A stretch of DNA of 46,372 nt, taken from contig NZ_JAAGVZ010000024.1 of assembly GCF_010882125.1 (NCBI RefSeq), forward strand, positions 1 through 46,372, read 5' to 3'. Shown piece by piece: positions 40,064 through 46,372 of the stretch (its first letter is position 1; each line of letters starts with the position of its first letter). Origin of the DNA: Peribacillus alkalitolerans. Lineage in GTDB: Bacteria > Bacillota > Bacilli > Bacillales > DSM-1321. The position numbers and the translations under genes are program-made. The notes under the pieces were generated by a model. That model did no database searches. It saw only the letters and a program-made list of their open reading frames with translations, and had not been told where the DNA came from.

Positions 40064-41271
40064 AATGTTCTCCCTCCTATTAGCAATTTTAGAAATCCGT
40101 AGAAATAATCTTGTTCATTCATTATAGCATATTCAATTTCATCTATGTGAGCAATAACTTTTTCATATGACCATTTGTGAGCTAAATAGAAATGTAAACA
40201 AAGTACAGAATCACCAATAGGTTCAGTTATATATAGTGTTTGCTTCTCTTCACGATATGTAATAACTTTCTCTTGAGTGTTAAAAGCATCTACCACAAAT
40301 ACATCTTTTTCGTCTAAAAAGAACATTTCATGGGCGGTTATGTCACCAGCTGTACCAACAAGTCTTAATTGATTGGATTTCTCGTCAAAATTATATAATG
40401 ATGCTGCATAACATCCATTTACTTTAGTAATTAAAGTTGGGTTAAAATCTCGTGCTTGAATAACGTCTTTTGGTTCTTTTAAGAAAGAAATTCCTTGTTC
40501 TAATAAGTTTGACCACTTATCTTTGTAATTATCCGGATTGTTACTGATTAAATTTCTTTCAGCAAGCATAGACAATGTGTATTCTGCGTACCTTAACAAA
40601 TAAATAGCTTGGCTTTGTAAAAGCTCAATTTCATCCCTTTTAGAAATAAAATGAACAACAGACCTTAAAGACGTACTCAACATATCTGATATTTTCTTCG
40701 CTTCTTCTTTTGACTGTGAAATATCAATATCATAAAGCCAATGACCGTTTGAATATATCTCAAAAAGAAATGCCCAAACAAAAGGGTCTGCAACTTCAAG
40801 TAACTTTTTCCCTAATTGTCCATCTTCCATGTTCTCTTTAATCCAATCTTCGAATGGATCTAAAGGTGAATCAGGTTTGCGATGAAAATCTCTAACATAA
40901 GCCTCATGTATAGATTTTAGCTTGGGATGGAGTGTCATAAAATTACTCTTTATGTCGTGTGATACAAAGACAAGGATATGCTTTTTTTCTTGGACTGCTG
41001 CCTTGTATTCTTTGAATGTTGGTGTAACATTCCCTTTAAGTAGTTTTCCTGCACTAGCACTTTTATTTATTAAAAGTACATATACATCACTGGATTTCAC
41101 AACTTCCAAGCACTGTTTTAATGTATCCTTTTCCCATGTTCCCCAGTCACCGTGTTCAAATATAGGTACTTCATGTCCACTATTTTCCAATTGGTGTTTT
41201 ATATGTTTTCTAGGTTGCTTTAATGCCTCTTCATAAGCAGAACTAATAAATATTCTTGTTTTATTAATCAA
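40060..41271 (-). CDS. DUF4062 protein with GAF-like C terminus
   Basis: About 403 aa. The N-terminal domain (residues 4-100) is DUF4062, a TIR/SLOG-like fold: KTRIFISSAYEEALKQPR, then VVKSSDVYVLLINKSAS. A helical middle (about 150-290) leads to a beta-rich C-terminal segment (GCYAASLYNFDEKSNQLRLV, KQTLYITEPIGDSVLCLHFY) that resembles a GAF-type sensor domain. The GGAGGG at 41279-41284 points to TTG 41271 as the start, not the ATG at 41286 that overlaps it. DUF4062 is found in several antiphage and stress proteins; a defence or signalling role is inferred. Confidence 0.65.
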   Translation of the reverse strand: MINKTRIFISSAYEEALKQPRKHIKHQLENSGHEVPIFEHGDWGTWEKDTLKQCLEVVKSSDVYVLLINKSASAGKLLKGNVTPTFKEYKAAVQEKKHILVFVSHDIKSNFMTLHPKLKSIHEAYVRDFHRKPDSPLDPFEDWIKENMEDGQLGKKLLEVADPFVWAFLFEIYSNGHWLYDIDISQSKEEAKKISDMLSTSLRSVVHFISKRDEIELLQSQAIYLLRYAEYTLSMLAERNLISNNPDNYKDKWSNLLEQGISFLKEPKDVIQARDFNPTLITKVNGCYAASLYNFDEKSNQLRLVGTAGDITAHEMFFLDEKDVFVVDAFNTQEKVITYREEKQTLYITEPIGDSVLCLHFYLAHKWSYEKVIAHIDEIEYAIMNEQDYFYGFLKLLIGGRTL

Positions 41272-41313
41272 TGGATTTCCCTCCATTAGGTGAAGATGTT
41301 TTATTTTTATAAA

Positions 41314-41760
41314 CTAAATTCTAATTGCTTTTTGTGTTGAGGTATTTCCAAAACCTTTTAGGAATTCGATATTTTGTTTAATGATATCTAGGCATTTCAA
41401 GTCTTCTGGAGCCTTTACACGTGTCCCATTATCCTTATACACTTTTCTACCTTTAATAGATGTTCTCGCATTAATATTGGCTGTTCCATCTGCTGAAAAA
41501 CAAGGGAAATCGAGAAGTAGCTCATTGGCATCACTAACAAATGAAAGTTTACAGTAGAGAATTTTGCGAATATTTCTTTAAGTATTGATCTAATTAACGA
41601 AATCAATCCGATAACTCAAATAAGGTACCGCTCCGCCAATACCTATCACTTCATTTCCCTCGATAATAAGTTTCTCTAATTCTTCCATTATATCGTTATT
41701 TTGCCAAACAGGATATATCTTTGCGTCTGTTAATCTCTTATGTTTTGATAATTATCTCTT
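41314..41760 (-). pseudogene. TGT-like (tRNA-guanine transglycosylase-related) remnant
   Basis: The minus strand reads KIYPVWQNNDIMEELEKLII, then EVIGIGGAVPYLSYRIDFVN and a stop. In another frame it continues KLSFVSDANELLLDFPCFSA, DGTANINARTSIKGRKVYKD, ending at 41314. The GIGGxVP segment and the later DFPCFSADGT...NAR segment recall TGT/DpdA-like enzymes (GIGG, then SxDS/T). The N-terminal part is missing and at least one frameshift is present. Family assignment is by eye only. Confidence 0.45.
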
Positions 41761-41792
41761 GTCTTAACTGGTTCTCCACACTATCATAAGGG

Positions 41793-41822
41793 AAAAATCA
41801 TAAGATTCTTTCGTGATTTTTA
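41793..41822. terminator. Hairpin between TGT-like remnant and nuclease gene
   Basis: AAAAATCATAAGA / TCTTTCGTGATTTTT, an imperfect stem with A and T tracts on both sides. Confidence 0.5.
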
Positions 41823-41831
41823 CATTGATTA

Positions 41832-42395
41832 ATGAACTGGGCAGACCCTTCTAAATATTGTTCATTGAGAAATTCTTCATTGGTTTATTTTATGCTTATA
41901 GGAATATGGCATTGGTGTAAAAACTTCAATTTAGTCAATAATTCTTCTAAACCTCCAATAGAAAATTTTGTGGCAATTGAGGAAATTGATAGAATGAATG
42001 GAAGGCAATTTGAATTGTTTCTTTCAAAACTATATGATGGGCTTGGCTGCTTTTCTGAAGTAACTCCGCCAACAGGTGATTTTGGGACAGATGTAATCAC
42101 AGTTAAGGATAAAACCAAGACTGTAATCCAAGCCAAGTGTTATGGGGAAGGTCAAAATGTTGGTGTGGAAGCGATCAATGAAGTTTGCAGTGGTACGGGA
42201 TATTGGAATGCTCAAAAAAAGATTGTGATTACAAACCGATACTATTCGAAAGCTGCCATTCTTTCTGCAAAAAGGAACAATGTCAAACTAATTGATCGTG
42301 ACGGCTTACAACTTCTATTACGAGAATATCAGGATTCAATGGAGAATAAGAACTTATTTAGTATCTTTCCACTTAAGAAACAGGCAAACGAGTAG
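41832..42395 (+). CDS. Restriction endonuclease-like (Mrr-type) protein
   Basis: 187 aa. The C-terminal two thirds is a restriction-endonuclease fold: MNGRQFELFLSKLYDGLGC (helix 1), PPTGDFGTDVITVKDKTKTV with the catalytic Asp, and VIQAKCY with the QxK catalytic pair. YWNAQKKIVITNRYYSKAAI and LIDRDGLQLLLREY complete the domain. The N terminus has one hydrophobic segment (LVYFMLIGIWHW), as in membrane-linked Mrr-like proteins. No ribosome-binding site precedes ATG 41832, so the true start may differ or the 5' end may be lost. Confidence 0.75.
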   Translation: MNWADPSKYCSLRNSSLVYFMLIGIWHWCKNFNLVNNSSKPPIENFVAIEEIDRMNGRQFELFLSKLYDGLGCFSEVTPPTGDFGTDVITVKDKTKTVIQAKCYGEGQNVGVEAINEVCSGTGYWNAQKKIVITNRYYSKAAILSAKRNNVKLIDRDGLQLLLREYQDSMENKNLFSIFPLKKQANE

Positions 42396-42432
42396 AGAGA
42401 TGAAAACTATTAATTAGAAAGTATAGGAGTAT

Positions 42433-42463
42433 GCAGATTTTATTATCTGCTATCTTATCTTTT
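42433..42463 (+). terminator. Terminator after the nuclease gene
   Basis: GCAGAT-TTTATT-ATCTGC stem followed by TATCTTATCTTTT. Confidence 0.55.
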
Positions 42464-42563
42464 GGACCTTCCTGATAACTAGATAGCTTGATCCGATAAG
42501 TGTTGGTGACGGGATATAATTTATGGGTACGTCCAAATAATAACCGATTTGGAGGTTTTTCTT

Positions 42564-42830
42564 TTGGAATTTCTACCTGCCTTAGATGATTTTTTACTGT
42601 ATTTGGAAGTCTAATAAAATATTCCCAAAATACGGTTAGCAGCTATGAATGTGATTTGACCATCTTTCAAGCTTTTTTGAAGGATCATAGCCTTAACCTG
42701 GCAACAAATCGACTTATATAATGGAACCATTTTGATCTATGGCAAAGGAAGAAAAGAACGCCTCCTCCCCTTTCATTCCGATATGATTCCTTTGTTGAAG
42801 AAATATAAAGCTTCCTTCATCCATTAGAAC
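42564..42830 (+). pseudogene. Second tyrosine recombinase remnant with internal deletion
   Basis: TTG 42564 begins LEFLPALDDFLLYLEV, then a stop. Another frame continues KYSQNTVSSYECDLTIFQAF, closely matching the recombinase at 35138. After KDHSLNLA it jumps to the catalytic domain, WQQIDLYNGTILIYGKGRKE, then RLLPFHSDMIPLLKKYKAS. The middle and the Tyr nucleophile are missing. The upstream sequence (CTTCCTGATAAC and CCAAATAATAACC) also matches that before the first copy (CTTCCTGATAAC at 35088). Confidence 0.78.
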
Positions 42831-42831
42831 C

Positions 42832-42893
42832 GGGTGCTAGATGCTCCTGCGGGGTCTCATGTAAACCTTTCTCCCCACAGGAGTCTCGCACCT
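42832..42893. repeat. Extragenic palindromic repeat
   Basis: GGTGCTAGATGCTCCTGCGGGG and CCCCACAGGAGTCTCGCACC form an imperfect hairpin, followed by TTCCGCTCTAATCAACT. This GC-rich palindrome resembles an extragenic repeat that is common in Bacillus genomes. It abuts the recombinase remnant. Confidence 0.65.
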
Positions 42894-43002
42894 TCCGCTC
42901 TAATCAACTTAGTGCAAATTCAACAATGAATTTTAACATAGTCTTCTAATAGATAAATATTTTATTAACGAGTGTTATTCAATTATCTGGCTCGATACAT
43001 GA

Positions 43003-43030
43003 AAAGACGCGTTCCTCAATAAACGCGCCA
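43003..43030 (-). terminator. Terminator of the pentapeptide gene
   Basis: On the minus strand GGCGCGTTT-ATTGAGG-AACGCGTC, then TTTTC. Confidence 0.7.
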
Positions 43031-43057
43031 GTTTGTTCAAGAGCAAAATTTCAAAGA

Positions 43058-43693
43058 TTAACCTTTAATCTTTATTCCAAATAAGGATGCAAACTGGATA
43101 GCTTGATTGGTTGATACTGTGCATCCTTGTAAGTTATCAATTGAAACGATTAGTGATTCAAAATCTGAGGAGCTAATATCAATTCCTTTGAGGGGAGTTT
43201 CTTCAAAGTTCGCTCCGTTAATATTGCATGAAATGAATTGAACTTTTTTTAGTTTACAATCATACAAATCCGCACTCTCTAATGAAACATCGTTGAATAT
43301 TACTTTTTCAAACTTTGAGTAGCCAAACATGGCCATATTTAGGATTGAGTTTTCAAACTTCACATTACCAATGTAAGACTCTGTTAGGTTACTACCGAGT
43401 AATTTACAGTTAAAGAATTCAACTCGATGAATGGAAGCGTGGCTTAAGTTTGCATTGGATAGATTACAATTTTCAAATCGAACATCAGTCATATCAATAT
43501 TACTAAAATCGGTATTCATGAAATTGCAATTCTTAATGACTGTGTTATATAGACGTAATCGATCTACGGACTCATTGGAAAACTCTGAATCCGTGATGAT
43601 GGACATTTCAAATTCTGGATCTTCCTCATAATAAATGTCAGTAAACTTCTTCGCAGTTAACTCAGTCGATATTTTCGGCGCATCAATTTTCAT
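43058..43693 (-). CDS. Pentapeptide repeat protein (Qnr-size)
   Basis: 211 aa. From about residue 45 to 185 the chain is a series of A(D/N)LxX-type pentapeptides: CNFMNTDFSNIDMTDVRFEN, CNLSNANLSHASIHRVEF, SADLYDCKLKKVQFISCN, INGANFEETPLKGIDISS. This folds into a right-handed quadrilateral beta-helix that can mimic DNA. The length is near that of Qnr and MfpA proteins, which protect gyrase from quinolones; other pentapeptide proteins have no known role. A resistance function is possible but unproven. It is monocistronic. Confidence 0.85.
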   Translation of the reverse strand: MKIDAPKISTELTAKKFTDIYYEEDPEFEMSIITDSEFSNESVDRLRLYNTVIKNCNFMNTDFSNIDMTDVRFENCNLSNANLSHASIHRVEFFNCKLLGSNLTESYIGNVKFENSILNMAMFGYSKFEKVIFNDVSLESADLYDCKLKKVQFISCNINGANFEETPLKGIDISSSDFESLIVSIDNLQGCTVSTNQAIQFASLFGIKIKG

Positions 43694-43711
43694 ACTCTAC
43701 CTTCTTTCGCA

Positions 43712-43839
43712 GATTGAATCATTATCCTCTTGAAGATCGGTTAACACGACATTAGCGCCTTCTCGGGCGAAAAGCTTCGCTTCCGCTTCACCCTGACCCA
43801 TTGCTGCACCTGTAATAATGCTATTTTACCATTTCCCAT
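43712..43839 (-). pseudogene. SDR N-terminal fragment
   Basis: On the minus strand, after MGNGKIA and a frameshift, the sequence reads ITGAAMGQGEAEAKLFAREG followed by ANVVLTDLQED. This is the first third of a short-chain dehydrogenase (TGxxxGxG, here TGAAMGQG, then the NVVLTD strand). The rest is missing. The neighbouring intact SDR gene is a different family member. Confidence 0.7.
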
Positions 43840-44001
43840 GTCTAACACATTCCTATTTCATCATTACAAATTAAATTAGTTTCTCGTAAACTGAAGTAAG
43901 TTCTTTAATTTCTTACCGCTAGAAGTTGTACACATAAATAGTTGTAAGTTCCTCGTATTTCTTAGGTTTTTCTACCTGTTCCATTGGGATATTTTTATTG
44001 A

Positions 44002-44760
44002 TTATAAAGTTAACCCACCATCTACAAGAACAATTGAACCGGTCATATAGCTCGCTTTATCTGATGCTAAGTAAGCAACCATTTCAGCGAGTTCTTTCGG
44101 ATCAGCATAACGACCCATTCTCATATTGGAAATCTCTTCTGGAACGTAACCACCTTTTGCAAACTGAGCTTCAACGCTTGTTGTTAATGCTGTATTCACA
44201 CCGCCAGGACATAGTGCATTAATGCGAATTCCTTTTTTCGCATATTCTAATGCAGCACCCTTGGTTAAGCCTACAACCGCATGTTTGCTTGCAGAATATA
44301 CAGCTACACTGTGTTCAGGACGAACCCCTGCAGTAGAAGCGGTATTAATTATAGAACCGTTTCCTTGATTCTCCATCACTTTTAATACGTATTTCAATCC
44401 AAGGAAGACTCCTTTTACATTTATGGCCATAATACGGTCAAATTCGGACTCTTCTACTGTTGTGAAAGGGGCAAACTTTTGAATAACACCTGCATTATTG
44501 AAAAATATATCAATACGTCCATATGTTTCGACTGCTTTTTTTACGTAGTTTTGTACATCTTCAGTTTTAGAGACATCGGCCTGGACGAAGATGCCTTCTC
44601 CACCTTGTTCTTTCACAAGTTTTAATGTTTCTTCTCCTGTTTCCTGATTGAAATCGACCAATACAACTGTTGCACCGTTACTAGCAAGTTTCAAACTGCT
44701 TGCTCTTCCGATTCCGCTTCCAGCACCAGTTATGACAGCAATTTTATTTGATAATTCCAT
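44002..44760 (-). CDS. SDR family oxidoreductase
   Basis: A 252-aa classical short-chain dehydrogenase. Cofactor motif TGAGSGIG (residues 11-18), VVLVDFN with an Asp at the end of beta 2 that favours NAD(H), NNAG at about 89-92, catalytic Ser in NTASTAGV, YSASKHA with the Tyr/Lys pair, and the C-terminal SYMTGSIVLVDGG. It oxidises or reduces an alcohol/ketone; the substrate is unknown. The start follows GGAGG. It is divergent from the AraC gene, which probably regulates it. Confidence 0.94.
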   Translation of the reverse strand: MELSNKIAVITGAGSGIGRASSLKLASNGATVVLVDFNQETGEETLKLVKEQGGEGIFVQADVSKTEDVQNYVKKAVETYGRIDIFFNNAGVIQKFAPFTTVEESEFDRIMAINVKGVFLGLKYVLKVMENQGNGSIINTASTAGVRPEHSVAVYSASKHAVVGLTKGAALEYAKKGIRINALCPGGVNTALTTSVEAQFAKGGYVPEEISNMRMGRYADPKELAEMVAYLASDKASYMTGSIVLVDGGLTL

Positions 44761-44911
44761 GTTTAATTCCTCCTTGTTTATCCTTGTTTATCCTTCTTAC
44801 ATCAATCATTTTATTGCTTGTTTAAAAATATTTATTGTATTATCTTACGAATAATAGTATTTATTAACTTTAAAAAATGGACAAAAAACTTGATTGGAGT
44901 TTATAGAATAG
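44761..44911. promoter_or_regulatory. Divergent SDR-AraC intergenic region
   Basis: 151 nt between divergent genes. It holds a direct repeat CTTGTTTATC (44774 and 44785), which might be an operator. On the + strand there is an AT-rich promoter region (TATTGTATTATC near 44832). Control of the SDR gene by the AraC protein from here is inferred. Confidence 0.4.
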
Positions 44912-46162
44912 ATGGAAATAGCCATACAAGATTTACAATATATATGTGAGCTTATTTATAAAGTTCATAAAATCCCTGTTTATTATGTCGATCAATTTGG
45001 TGTGTTTGTATACGAATTTTCAAGTAGAGACTTACGGAATCATCCATATTACATCCCGTTCAAAGAGCAGATAAGCGTCTATACTTATGAAGATAATCCA
45101 AAGGATTTTCCTATCTTCTTTTCGAATTCAAATTTGAACTTTTTCTTTGTCAATCTAAAAAAAACGAATCTATTTTTAGGTACCATCATTTTAGGCCCTA
45201 CCCTTGAGTCAGAAATATCTGAAGAAAATATTAACAAGATCCTTGATGCTTTTAAAGGAAACCTAAATAAAAGGAAACTCATTGAATACTATAATTCCGT
45301 CCCCATTATTGATAGTCAACAATTTCTAACGATTAGTTTACTGGTTTACTATTTGATGTACCATATAAAGCTTGATAAAACGATGGTCATTCAAAACAAT
45401 AAAGCGTTGACCTTTGATATGATTGAATTTGAGAATCCGGATCTTGAGCTTTCAAAAGGGAGAAGGAATTTCATTTTTCATTCCAATCTTTCATATGAAC
45501 GGGTTTTGCTTGATTACGTCAAAAATGGACGGATAGATAAATTAAAGGATATCTTCGATTACTCTATTGTCGGTGAGGCGGAATTAGGATTATTATCGAA
45601 ACGAAATCGTCTAAGAAGTGAAAAAAATTTAATGATTACTGGAATTGCTATTGTTTGCAGAGCGGCAATTGAAGGTGGTTTAAATGATGAAACGTCCTTT
45701 ACCTTAAGCGATTTCTATATTCAACAACTCGAGGAATTAGGAAGCTTAAAAGCAATATTGAAATTAACGGAAGAAGCCATAATGGATTTTACCAATCGTG
45801 TGCACCAATTAAATGAAGAAAAATATTCTGCACCAATAACAGCTTGTCAACATTACATTTATAACCATCTTTATGACGAAATCACACTTGATCACCTCGC
45901 ACAAATGTGTCGTTTAAGCCCAAATTACTTATCATCACTTTTTAAAAAAGAGGTTGGTAAACCAATAAGTGAATACATTCAACGGCAACGAGTTGACGAA
46001 GCAAAAAAGCTATTACTTTTAACAAATTATTCGATTTCAGACATCGGCACATGGCTAAATTTCAACGACCAAAGTTATTTTATAAAAATCTTTAAAAAAT
46101 ACACAGGTTTAACCCCCAAGCAGTTTAGAAATGATCATTTTTCCGATCATAAATCGACATAA
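44912..46162 (+). CDS. AraC family transcriptional regulator
   Basis: 416 aa. The C-terminal 100 residues are an AraC DNA-binding domain with two helix-turn-helix units: DEITLDHLAQMCRLSPNYLS and SISDIGTWLNFNDQSYFIKI, then FKKYTGLTPKQFR. The N-terminal 300 residues are a sensor region that starts DLQYICELIYKVHKIPVYYV, as in large AraC regulators of Firmicutes with PAS/GAF-like sensor domains. It presumably senses a ligand and controls the divergent SDR gene or itself. The ATG at 44912 has a TTGGAG upstream. Confidence 0.9.
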   Translation: MEIAIQDLQYICELIYKVHKIPVYYVDQFGVFVYEFSSRDLRNHPYYIPFKEQISVYTYEDNPKDFPIFFSNSNLNFFFVNLKKTNLFLGTIILGPTLESEISEENINKILDAFKGNLNKRKLIEYYNSVPIIDSQQFLTISLLVYYLMYHIKLDKTMVIQNNKALTFDMIEFENPDLELSKGRRNFIFHSNLSYERVLLDYVKNGRIDKLKDIFDYSIVGEAELGLLSKRNRLRSEKNLMITGIAIVCRAAIEGGLNDETSFTLSDFYIQQLEELGSLKAILKLTEEAIMDFTNRVHQLNEEKYSAPITACQHYIYNHLYDEITLDHLAQMCRLSPNYLSSLFKKEVGKPISEYIQRQRVDEAKKLLLLTNYSISDIGTWLNFNDQSYFIKIFKKYTGLTPKQFRNDHFSDHKST

Positions 46163-46284
46163 TTTTTTTTCAACGAAAATTTGAGCAACAGATCAAATTA
46201 GGATACCCCACAGCAAAACGCGTATTTACAACGTTAAGGAAAATCCAAAATAAAAAGCCCAATTTTAGCATTAAAATGGTATTA

Positions 46285-46372
46285 TCCCCTTTAAGTAGAC
46301 AGTGTAAAAAGCCTATGATTTTATCATGGATGATGCACTACTACTTGGAGGGGATTTTTCTATGGCTGTAAA
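46285..46372 (+). mobile_element. Probable left end of an IS element (partial)
   Basis: The window ends with GGAGGGG and ATGGCTGTAAA, starting a gene that begins MAV. The sequence TAAGTAGACAGTGTAAAAA (from 46294) resembles a terminal region of IS3-type elements of Bacillus. The 46163-46284 spacer holds nothing coding. Only the edge is visible, so identity is tentative. Confidence 0.4.

Noticed and set aside
41415-41606. 63-aa minus ORF between the DUF4062 and nuclease genes
   Set aside because: It is the wrong frame of the TGT-like remnant; the two other frames give the meaningful sequence.

Overview
The window is low-GC DNA with strong Gram-positive ribosome-binding sites, frequent TTG/GTG starts and many single-gene transcription units. 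The content (sporulenol/squalene-hopene cyclase, DUF2515/YppC, CBO0543, DUF1904, a bmr/bmrR-like pair, an mhq quinone-detoxification locus) points to an endospore-forming Bacillaceae chromosome. The species cannot be fixed from the sequence alone. No rRNA, tRNA or CRISPR array was seen.

Layout. 0-5 kb: short stand-alone + strand accessory genes (P-loop protein, membrane protein, GNAT, RidA, Nudix, a histidine phosphatase with a stop codon). 5.1-13.4 kb: three compact operons: a polar amino acid ABC transporter; a Tat-exported two-domain multicopper oxidase with a ZIP transporter and its own TatA; an M20 amidohydrolase with two membrane proteins (DUF3100-like plus a small partner). 13.4-24.6 kb: accessory genes again (polysaccharide deacetylase, DinB, isochorismatase-fold hydrolase, a GC-rich VOC gene, small membrane proteins, RibD_C-type reductase, an MFS pump with its MerR regulator, an Asp/Arg-rich tandem-repeat protein). 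24.6-28.1 kb: sporulene/hopene cyclase, divergent from DUF2515 and CBO0543 genes. 28.4-34.2 kb: more single-gene units. 34.2-46.4 kb: a scarred region with two decayed tyrosine recombinases, the mhq locus (mhqN and mhqR frameshifted), a DUF4062 protein with a small overlapping partner, an Mrr-like nuclease, a Qnr-size pentapeptide protein, an SDR gene divergent from an AraC regulator, and probably the start of an IS at the right edge.

The most striking pattern is a dispersed intergenic repeat that punctuates the accessory stretches. It has two parts. The HT module is a hairpin-terminator around GGCGATGATCC-AGAA-GGATTATCGC followed by T residues. It is followed at varied distance by the B module, ACTAAC-GGGGCAG-GTTAGT, a short stem with a conserved purine-rich loop. 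About twenty B copies are visible. Nearly all point the same way as the short genes they precede and lie 15-120 nt before the start codon. They are absent from the long operons at 5-13 kb and from 24.6-28 kb. The accessory genes therefore look like cassettes, each ended by a hairpin and opened by a B module.

The second theme is decay. At least a dozen genes carry stop codons, frameshifts or truncations: histidine phosphatase, subtilase, DUF6188-like, Cdd1-like, mhqN, mhqR, two recombinases, a second dioxygenase, a TGT-like gene, an SDR fragment and others. Some lesions sit in homopolymers and could be sequencing errors; the in-frame stops and truncations cannot be explained that way.

Family names come from motif recognition by eye; no database search was run.
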